From: Chloroflexota bacterium
Lineage (GTDB): Bacteria > Chloroflexota > Dehalococcoidia > SM23-28-2 > RBG-16-64-32
Length of the DNA: 6,681 nt
Assembly: GCA_005880075.1 (NCBI GenBank)
Contig: VBJT01000107.1
Span: forward strand, 1 to 6,681
Reading direction: 5' to 3'
Shown piece after piece: positions 1-4,116 of this stretch (within the stretch, counting starts at the first letter, position 1; the number at the start of each line of letters is the position of its first letter). The notes beneath the pieces were generated by a model. It was not told the DNA's origin. It was given only the letters and a program-made list of their open reading frames with translations, and searched no databases. Position numbers and translations under genes: made by a program.

Positions 1-237
1 CGACCTAAGGGATTCGACTTCTCCCTCGAGGCGAGCGACCTGTTCCCTGAGCTCGCTTTCCGTGCGACTGCCGCTGTTCTGGTCTTCGTGGCCTGACATG
101 TGCATGCAGCCTGCCGAGAAGGCTTTCTTCTCACCTCGTACCCGTCCGACCAGCCAGACGGTTCCGCCGATAGCGAGCATACCTAGCGGACATGCGAGGA
201 CGAGGAGTACGACAGCTATTGCTCCGAGTGTTTCCAT
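1..237 (-). CDS. Small membrane protein with Cys-Pro helix and Cys/Met/His cluster (3' end off window)
   Basis: The first 79 codons are visible; the C-terminus lies beyond the window edge. The ATG at 237 has a good ribosome binding site (AAAGGAG, about 7 bases upstream). Residues 5-32 form one hydrophobic helix containing ACPLGM (residues 15-20). A basic stretch follows (VRGEKK), then CMHMSGH (residues 44-50) with possible Cys, Met and His metal ligands. From about residue 58 the chain is charged and heptad-like (ELREQVARLEGEVESLR), suggesting a coiled coil. From memory, small proteins with a membrane 'CPL.M' motif, a His/Met segment and a coiled coil resemble DUF2933-type proteins found near copper and heavy-metal genes; I could not run a profile search. 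It lies 53 bases after the anti-sigma-like gene on the same strand, so it probably belongs to the same operon. A role in metal binding is inference. Confidence 0.7.
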   Translation of the reverse strand, partial: METLGAIAVVLLVLACPLGMLAIGGTVWLVGRVRGEKKAFSAGCMHMSGHEDQNSGSRTESELREQVARLEGEVESLRS

Positions 238-290
238 GGCGTTTCTCCTTTCATTCCAATTCAATGATTCATCGCAGCTAATTCAGTGGT

Positions 291-845
291 TCAGTACAGG
301 CCCATCGCCATCGTCAGAGCCATCGACGCTCCAAAGACCGCTACGTAGGCACTGCCGAAAGCAAGTCCGTGTCGCCTAACGGTAACGACGAAGGCCCTCG
401 GAGTGAATCCCTGGGGCCGAAGGGACCAGGCAAGACAGGCCAGCAACATAACAACGCTGAACCCGAAAAAGTACGGGATCGAGCTGTGAATGTAATTAGT
501 GACGGCTGCGGCCGTGGCGAGGCCGGTCACAGAAGCAATTGCGCCGCTGACACAGCAGGCACCGGCGGCCAGGCCGCAGGTGCCGCCGGCCGCGGCAAAC
601 GCTCGCTGCCGGACCAGCCAGGTGAATGGAGCGAGTGCCGTCACCCGTGACAAGTTTGACCGACCCTCTTTGCGGAATTCCGCCGCTAATCTCGCCTTGA
701 ACTCCGCGCTCGGAAGGCCCCGAAGACCCGAGGCCAGACGTGCCAGAGCGTCGATTTGTTCATCTCCGCTTGAGGCGAATTCCCCGCTGGAGATAATCTT
801 CTCTATCGAGCTGTCCAACTTTTCGTACCTTAGTTGCTCACTCAT
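291..845 (-). CDS. Membrane anti-sigma factor-like protein with MerT-like C-terminal half
   Basis: The product is 184 residues from the ATG at 845. That ATG overlaps the end of the sigma gene by 8 bases and is preceded by AGGTGA with 5 bases of spacing; a GTG at 854 would add three residues. The soluble N-terminal part contains LPSAEFKARLAAEF (about 44-57), a pattern typical of regulators that bind ECF sigma factors. No HxxxCxxC zinc motif is present. Three hydrophobic helices follow, at about 83-115, 123-140 and 160-183. The first holds Cys90 and the adjacent pair Cys97-Cys98 in GLAAGACCVSG. Vicinal Cys in helix 1 and three helices overall recall the mercury importer MerT, though the cytoplasmic Cys pair of MerT between helices 2 and 3 is absent. 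Probable job: hold the sigma factor at the membrane until a signal, perhaps a thiol-reactive metal, is sensed. The anti-sigma role is supported by gene order; the ligand is a guess. Confidence 0.75.
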   Translation of the reverse strand: MSEQLRYEKLDSSIEKIISSGEFASSGDEQIDALARLASGLRGLPSAEFKARLAAEFRKEGRSNLSRVTALAPFTWLVRQRAFAAAGGTCGLAAGACCVSGAIASVTGLATAAAVTNYIHSSIPYFFGFSVVMLLACLAWSLRPQGFTPRAFVVTVRRHGLAFGSAYVAVFGASMALTMAMGLY

Positions 846-1386
846 TCTGATCACCTATCCTCGCCCTCAGGCTCTCGATAGCCCGATGCTGTAGTGCTTT
901 CACGGCCCCTTCGGTCTTGTTCATCCCTTGGGCCACTTCTCTAACGCTCTTTTCTTTCCCGAAGCGCATCTCGATTACTTGCCGCTGCTCTTTGGGTAGC
1001 CGGCGGACTAGCTCGAACAGGCGAGCTCTCGTTTCGACTTCGATCAAGCGGCTTTCCCAAGCGTCGTCTGTCGGACCAGGAGCTTCCGGAAGCGAGCCTT
1101 CACGAGAGGCGCGCTTGAAGTAGTCCGCCGCCGCGTTCGCCGCAATGCGAAACAGCCAGGCCGAGAACGGCACACCCCGCCACTCGAAGCGCGGCAGGTT
1201 CTCGAAGGCCTGCCGGAACGTCTCCGCCGTTATATCTTCGGCTGCTGTGCGGTCACCCGCTCGCGTGAGCGCGAAGCCATAGACACGCTCGAAGTACCGG
1301 TCGTAGAGCCGCCCGAAGTGACGAGGCTGCCGTTGAGAAGACTCGATAAGCCGGCGTTCGGCTTCCAGTTGCTTGGCGTTCAGCAT
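838..1386 (-). CDS. ECF-type RNA polymerase sigma factor
   Basis: The product is 182 residues from the ATG at 1386. A GTG at 1401 would add five residues but has no visible Shine-Dalgarno sequence; the site before the ATG is also weak (GGGA, about 9 bases upstream). Sigma region 2 spans about residues 23-92: FGRLYDRYFERVYGFA, then AAEDITAETFRQAFENLP, and PFSAWLFRIAANAAADYFKR for core binding and -10 recognition. A variable linker follows. Region 4 spans about 122-178, with LPKEQRQVIEMRF, SVREVAQGMNKTEGAVKAL and a final helix that should read the -35 element. Regions 1 and 3 are absent, as in the ECF class. The protein has no cysteine, so a redox or metal signal would have to enter through its partner. 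Its stop overlaps the start of the anti-sigma-like gene, which implies translational coupling. I could not assign an ECF subgroup by eye. Confidence 0.93.
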   Translation of the reverse strand: MLNAKQLEAERRLIESSQRQPRHFGRLYDRYFERVYGFALTRAGDRTAAEDITAETFRQAFENLPRFEWRGVPFSAWLFRIAANAAADYFKRASREGSLPEAPGPTDDAWESRLIEVETRARLFELVRRLPKEQRQVIEMRFGKEKSVREVAQGMNKTEGAVKALQHRAIESLRARIGDQNE

Positions 1387-1419
1387 CCGATCTTTTCCCA
1401 CTTGGGTTGGTCTTTGAGC

Positions 1420-1446
1420 ATAACCCTGCGATACCGCGAAGGTTAC
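1420..1446 (-). promoter_or_regulatory. Candidate autoregulated ECF promoter upstream of the sigma gene
   Basis: Read on the minus strand, GTAACC (1446-1441) and GTTAT (1424-1420) are separated by exactly 16 bases. An 'AAC'-core -35 about 16 bases before a short -10 is the usual layout for ECF promoters. Transcription would start near 1413, giving a leader of roughly 27 bases before the ATG at 1386. The match is by eye only. Confidence 0.35.
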
Positions 1447-1483
1447 GGTCGACGCTCAGTTTTGTGGCCAGAAGTGTCGACCG
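1446..1483. repeat. 8-bp inverted repeat upstream of the sigma promoter
   Basis: CGGTCGAC (1446-1453) and GTCGACCG (1476-1483) are perfect inverted copies separated by 22 bases. Each arm also contains the self-complementary hexamer GTCGAC. The pair starts at the upstream edge of the candidate -35 element, where an operator or activator site could lie. Chance in GC-rich DNA is possible. Confidence 0.4.
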
Positions 1484-1492
1484 GAACGCTAG

Positions 1493-1705
1493 TTAGAGCC
1501 TGCTTGCCACTTCTCGGCGCAACTCGTCCACTTGGACATACATGAGGCCGCCATTTTCCGGCGCCCCGTAGTCCTTGACCCACTGGCGGCCTACGTCGGG
1601 CTCAAGATCAATGTCCAGCCATTCAATGTGGACGAGCAAGCGATATAAACTCTTGACGTCGAGTCTGCAGAAGGCAGAGACCGGGCCGGTGGAGGACGGC
1701 GCCAT
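1493..1705 (-). CDS. Small hypothetical protein (doubtful)
   Basis: This is a 70-residue frame from the ATG at 1705; a TTG at 1747 would extend it to 84. The second half reads like a genuine protein, with WLDIDLEPDVGRQWVKDYG and then MYVQVDELRREVASRL, mixed polar and hydrophobic residues and ordinary codon use. The first 15-20 residues are less convincing. I see no membrane segment, no known motif and only a weak GGACAG ribosome site close to the ATG. It sits upstream of, and codirectional with, the sigma gene, but the sigma promoter candidate lies between them. It may be the remnant of a longer gene. Product not recognised. Confidence 0.35.
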   Translation of the reverse strand: MAPSSTGPVSAFCRLDVKSLYRLLVHIEWLDIDLEPDVGRQWVKDYGAPENGGLMYVQVDELRREVASRL

Positions 1706-1971
1706 CTGTCCATGCGTGCAAAATACCAGCGATGATATGCCGGTCAATACAGGCAGCGGTCGCTAGCCGCCACGTGGTCGTGACATTTCCCTCTTGGAGA
1801 TCGCTTCCCGCTTGGGTTAGCGTGTGACAGAAAGGTAGGTGGATGAAGTGGCGGTGGTGGATTAGCACAGCGGCGAGGCGCCCCAAGTCCGGGTCGCCGG
1901 CGGCCGGTGTTCGCAAAACCACTTTTTTTGCAAAACAAATTCGCGATTCTAGATCAGAGGAGGATGATGAG
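1706..1971. other. Gene-poor divergent region with AT-rich patch
   Basis: I see no convincing gene in these 266 bases, although open frames cross them on both strands. The region between 1910 and 1950 is unusually AT-rich for this window. It contains TTCGCAAAAC (1910-1919), a run of seven T (1923-1929) and TTTGCAAAAC (1927-1936), a near repeat of the first motif. It probably carries the promoter for the plus-strand genes that follow, but no -35/-10 pair stands out. Confidence 0.4.
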
Positions 1972-1981
1972 GTGGCGGTGG
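1842..1981 (+). repeat. 16-bp imperfect direct repeat flanking the start region of the next gene
   Basis: GATGAAGTGGCGGTGG (1842-1857) recurs as GATGAGGTGGCGGTGG (1966-1981), with one mismatch and 124 bases between starts. Both copies lie just after purine-rich, Shine-Dalgarno-like bases (AGGTAGGTG and AGAGGAGG). The second copy covers the start codon of the following gene. It may be a small duplication, an insertion scar or chance. Confidence 0.4.
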
Positions 1982-2469
1982 AACGAAATAAGAGAAAGCG
2001 CGGCCCCAAAACGCCTGAGGGCAAGGCGCGGGTGCGGCTGAACCCGGTGAAGCACGGCGTGTTCGCCCAAACCCCGGTGCTCCCCCTCGTCGAGGACGAG
2101 AACGATTGGCTCCGGCTTCGTCAGGACGTGCTCGACTGGTTCGGGCTGGAGGGCGAGTTCCCCGGGTCCCTGGGCGAGCGCGTTGCCATGCTGATCTGGC
2201 GCCTGAAAAGGGCGGCCCGCATGGAGACGGAGGCCGTACGCCACTACCAGGACGACGTCCCAGAGGACTGGCGCGCCAGCATGCAGATGGCCGGAATGAC
2301 GCGTGGAGGAGGAGTACCGCATGCTCATGGCTCGCCTCTTGCCGGGCGACGACATGATGGACAAGGTCCTGCGCTACGAGTCGAAATTGCACCGCTATTT
2401 GCTGCAAATGCTCTACATGATCATGGTGTTGAAGGGGCTGGTACCGGCGGGAACTTCACGGTTCTATAG
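1972..2469 (+). CDS. Hypothetical protein, 5' part of a frame-disrupted gene
   Basis: I choose the GTG at 1972 because AGAGGAGG (1956-1963) lies 8 bases upstream; the frame is open back to 1843 but the extra residues look non-coding. The protein opens with a basic segment, NKRKRGPKTPEGKARVRLN, followed by PVKHGVFAQTPVLPLVEDE. A helical region comes next (LGERVAMLIWRLKRAARMET, EAVRHYQDDVPEDW). From memory, 'GPKTPEGKARVRLN..KHG' proteins of about 190 residues recur in Chloroflexota and metagenomic genomes, with unknown function. After about residue 111 (near 2304) this frame becomes a Gly/His/Pro-rich shadow that runs to 2469, while the expected coding signal moves to another frame (2303-2530). 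The natural product is therefore probably a joined protein of about 186 residues. I see no catalytic motif; the basic start could bind nucleic acid, which is a guess. Confidence 0.6.
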   Translation: MAVERNKRKRGPKTPEGKARVRLNPVKHGVFAQTPVLPLVEDENDWLRLRQDVLDWFGLEGEFPGSLGERVAMLIWRLKRAARMETEAVRHYQDDVPEDWRASMQMAGMTRGGGVPHAHGSPLAGRRHDGQGPALRVEIAPLFAANALHDHGVEGAGTGGNFTVL

Positions 2470-2530
2470 CGCGACGGCGCTGAACCCGCCGGAGTCATCG
2501 CGCCGGACGGGGACTCCGCCGGCGCAGTAG
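2303..2530 (+). pseudogene. 3' part of the same frame-disrupted gene
   Basis: From about 2303 the coding signal continues one frame over. It reads VEEEYRMLMARLLPGDDMMD, then KVLRYESKLHRYLLQMLY and MIMVLKGLVPAGTSRFY, helical and protein-like. The switch needs one extra base or two missing bases relative to an intact gene. It must lie after the TGA at 2297-2299 of this frame and before the first frame decays. The piece may also be translated alone: GGAGGAGGAG (2305-2314) stands 6 bases before an in-frame ATG at 2321, which would give 69 residues. That purine run also encodes Glu-Glu-Glu, so it may be incidental. A sequencing error, a true pseudogene or a +1 frameshift cannot be separated from this sequence alone. 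Confidence 0.6.
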
Positions 2531-2562
2531 AGGTGTCAGGTGTTCAATTGTGAGGTGCTGCG

Positions 2563-2799
2563 TTGGGTGGCGAGGAAAAGAACGGGCCGGCGGACGAATA
2601 TGAGGCCCTTCGGGCGGAGTTGTTGAAGGGATTACGGCGTCAGCCGGCGGACGTGCGGCGCTTGATACGGAGCGCTGAAGGGCTTTCGCGGATGGAGGTC
2701 GCCCTCAAGCGGATGTCGCCGCGGAAGAGGGAGGAGCTTGCGGAGAACCTGGGGGCGATCCTCGCTCGCTTCGGGGACTTGATCGCGCCGCCGGACTGA
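2563..2799 (+). CDS. Small hypothetical helical protein
   Basis: The product is 78 residues starting at TTG. The start is supported by GAGGTG (2552-2557), 5 bases upstream, and by an in-frame stop at 2551 that excludes anything earlier. It is highly charged and probably all-helical: EYEALRAELLKGLRRQPADV, RRLIRSAEGLSRMEVALKRM, then SPRKREELAENLGAILARFG. There is no Cys, His, signal peptide or membrane segment. It follows the frame-disrupted gene by 32 bases, so the two may be cotranscribed and functionally paired. Alternating Arg/Lys and Glu along the helices would suit a protein- or nucleic-acid-binding accessory role, but I do not recognise the family. Confidence 0.6.
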   Translation: MGGEEKNGPADEYEALRAELLKGLRRQPADVRRLIRSAEGLSRMEVALKRMSPRKREELAENLGAILARFGDLIAPPD

Positions 2800-2854
2800 C
2801 CGCCGGGCGCGCGGATGCTGCGGCTGCTCGCTAGTCCTCGAAAGCCTGCGCGGC

Positions 2855-2860
2855 GATAAT
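2855..2860 (+). promoter_or_regulatory. Candidate -10 box for the DUF385 gene
   Basis: GATAAT matches the consensus -10 at five of six positions and lies 19 bases before the ATG at 2880. The -35 region is poor. If used, the leader would be about 13 bases, just enough to include the GGAGG ribosome site. Read-through from the upstream genes is equally possible. Confidence 0.25.
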
Positions 2861-2879
2861 CGTAGCGGAGGTACGCCGC

Positions 2880-3308
2880 ATGCAGGACTATAACCGGAAG
2901 ATCATCGACGAGTTTCGGGGCAACGAGGGCAGGGTGGGCGGACCGTTCGCCGGAGCGCCGGTGGTGCTCCTCACATCGACGGGCGCGCATAGCGGGAGGT
3001 CGCACACCACGCCTCTCGTCTACCTGCGCGAGGACGACGCTACGGGCGGACGCGGCGACCGCATCTACGTGTTCGGGTCGATGGGCGGCGCGCCTAAGCA
3101 CCCCGCTTGGTACCACAATGTGAAAGCGCATCCCGGCGCGACCGTCGAAGTGGGCACCGAGAGCTATCCGGTGAAAGCCGTGATCATGACCGGCGCAGAG
3201 CGCGACAGGCTGTTCGAGAAACAGGCGTCGCTCCGGCCTCAGTTCGCCGAGTACCAATCTCGGACGAAGCGCACGATCCCCGTCGTCGCCCTCGAGCGCG
3301 TGGGGTGA
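2880..3308 (+). CDS. DUF385 (Ddn-like) deazaflavin F420-dependent oxidoreductase
   Basis: The product is 142 residues, typical for the family. The ATG at 2880 has GGAGG (2867-2871), 8 bases upstream. Diagnostic motifs are the N-terminal NRKIIDEFRGNEGRVGGPF (5-23), VVLLTSTGAHSGRSHTTPLV (28-47), and GGAPKHPAWYHNVKAHPGAT (69-88). The ending QFAEYQSRTKRTIPVVALER (121-140) is also characteristic. Members of this split-barrel family bind the deazaflavin cofactor F420 and reduce quinones, nitroaromatics or other electrophiles; the best known is mycobacterial Ddn. The protein should be cytosolic, as no signal peptide is seen. The substrate cannot be told from sequence. Its presence implies that the host makes F420, which fits Chloroflexota or Actinobacteriota. 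The next gene starts 74 bases downstream on the same strand. Confidence 0.92.
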   Translation: MQDYNRKIIDEFRGNEGRVGGPFAGAPVVLLTSTGAHSGRSHTTPLVYLREDDATGGRGDRIYVFGSMGGAPKHPAWYHNVKAHPGATVEVGTESYPVKAVIMTGAERDRLFEKQASLRPQFAEYQSRTKRTIPVVALERVG

Positions 3309-3341
3309 GCCGGTCCTTCCGGCTGGCGGACCCCCGCGCTG

Positions 3342-3347
3342 TATACT
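3342..3347 (+). promoter_or_regulatory. Candidate -10 box for the acetyltransferase gene
   Basis: TATACT matches the consensus -10 at five of six positions and lies 35 bases before the ATG at 3383. That would give a leader of about 29 bases carrying the strong AAGGAGG site. No clear -35 is seen about 17 bases upstream, so support is modest. Confidence 0.35.
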
Positions 3348-3382
3348 GGCCGCGCGGGCATATCCCTGCGAAGGAGGTCGAT

Positions 3383-4039
3383 ATGACAACGGCAACCGAC
3401 GTGAGAATCGTCAAGGCCACACGCGAGCACATTCCGTTCGTTGCCTGGGTCGTGATGATGGCGAACCGGTCGCACCTCCCGAAGGGGATGTGGGACTTCA
3501 ATATCGGCGGGACTGAGGAGGAAGTGCTGCGCTACCTCGAGCTGCTGGCGGATACGCAGCAGGTGCACTGGGGCCACTACTCGCTGTTCAAGGTAGCCGA
3601 GGTCGATGGGGTCCCGGCGGCGGGCATGTGCGGGTTCTTCGAGAACGAGCTCGGCCCGGTGTCGATGATGGCGGGCGCCGCAGAGATCAACCAGAAGACC
3701 GGCCGGACGCCGGAAGACATCGCCAAAGGCTGGGAGCGTTCGAACGCGATTATGGGGATCATCATGGAGCACGAGCCGCGGGCGTGGGTCGTCGAACACG
3801 TGGCGACGAAGCCGGAGTTCCGCCGCCGCGGCCTCGTCGAGCGACTGATACACGAGACACTGGAGACGGGCAGGGAGCGCGGCGCAAAGACAGCGGACAT
3901 CGGCGTGCTGATCGGCAACGACCCGGCCCAGCGCGCATACGAAAAGTGCGGCTTTGAGCTGGTTATCGAGAAGCGGGACGCCGAGTTCGAGCGGGTGTAC
4001 GGGTCGCCGGGCGCGCGTATGCTGCGGCGGGCGTTGTAG
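3383..4039 (+). CDS. GNAT-family N-acetyltransferase
   Basis: The product is 218 residues from the ATG at 3383, chosen because AAGGAGG (3371-3377) sits 5 bases upstream. The frame is open back to 3107, but that part overlaps the DUF385 gene and is a shadow. The GNAT core lies in the C-terminal half: EHVATKPEFRRRGLVERLIH (138-157) holds the acetyl-CoA pyrophosphate loop Arg-x-x-Gly (147-150), followed by a Leu-Val where Gly or Ala is usual at the sixth position. NDPAQRAYEKCGFELVIEKR (179-198) is the typical motif B end. The N-terminal 90 residues (HLPKGMWDFN, ELLADTQQVHWGHYSLFKV) would shape the acceptor site. It probably transfers an acetyl group to a small-molecule or protein amine, but the substrate is unknown. 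No membrane segment or second domain is seen. Confidence 0.85.
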   Translation: MTTATDVRIVKATREHIPFVAWVVMMANRSHLPKGMWDFNIGGTEEEVLRYLELLADTQQVHWGHYSLFKVAEVDGVPAAGMCGFFENELGPVSMMAGAAEINQKTGRTPEDIAKGWERSNAIMGIIMEHEPRAWVVEHVATKPEFRRRGLVERLIHETLETGRERGAKTADIGVLIGNDPAQRAYEKCGFELVIEKRDAEFERVYGSPGARMLRRAL

Positions 4040-4073
4040 CCGCTGAAACCAAATCGTAATCAACTACTGACAC

Positions 4074-4097
4074 GCCGCTGGCAGCCCGGCCGCTGGC
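4074..4097 (+). repeat. 9-bp tandem direct repeat upstream of the cyclase gene
   Basis: GCCGCTGGC occurs at 4074-4082 and again at 4089-4097, with 15 bases from start to start. The copies end 7 bases before the candidate -10 of the cyclase fusion, where a regulator would commonly bind. It may be a site for a direct-repeat-binding protein or chance in GC-rich DNA. Confidence 0.35.
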
Positions 4098-4100
4098 GTA

Positions 4101-4116
4101 TGAGATACTGGCGGCA
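4101..4116 (+). promoter_or_regulatory. Candidate leaderless promoter of the cyclase fusion gene
   Basis: TGA-GATACT (4101-4109) resembles an extended -10 element. Its last T lies 7 bases before the A of the ATG at 4116, so transcription could begin at the start codon itself. No Shine-Dalgarno sequence precedes this ATG, which fits leaderless translation. The first base of the hexamer is G rather than the preferred T. An in-frame ATG at 4128 is an alternative start. Confidence 0.35.

Noticed and set aside
1913..1931. GCAAAA...TTTTGC as a hairpin or terminator
   Set aside because: The stem is short and A/T-only at its core, and no gene ends nearby that it could terminate.
1927..1955. Sigma-70-like promoter (TTGCAA / TAGATC) before the 1972 gene
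   Set aside because: Only about half of the consensus positions match in each box, which is no better than expected in this AT-rich patch.
1623..2024. 133-codon minus-strand frame in the divergent gap
   Set aside because: Rich in Leu/His/Thr with no motif, overlaps the start of the 1972 gene and conflicts with the 1493-1705 frame; probably shadow.
3308..3324. AGCCGG-TCCTT-CCGGCT hairpin right after the DUF385 stop
   Set aside because: The stem has only 6 bp and no T-run follows, so I do not call it a terminator.
2640..3395. 251-codon minus-strand frame opposite the DUF385 gene
   Set aside because: Arg/Ala/His-rich and crosses two supported plus-strand genes; no ribosome site or motif.
3239..4063. 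Long minus-strand open frame opposite the acetyltransferase gene
   Set aside because: It is Arg/His/Pro/Ala-rich with no recognisable motif, lies wholly opposite a clear GNAT gene, and fits a GC-rich shadow frame.
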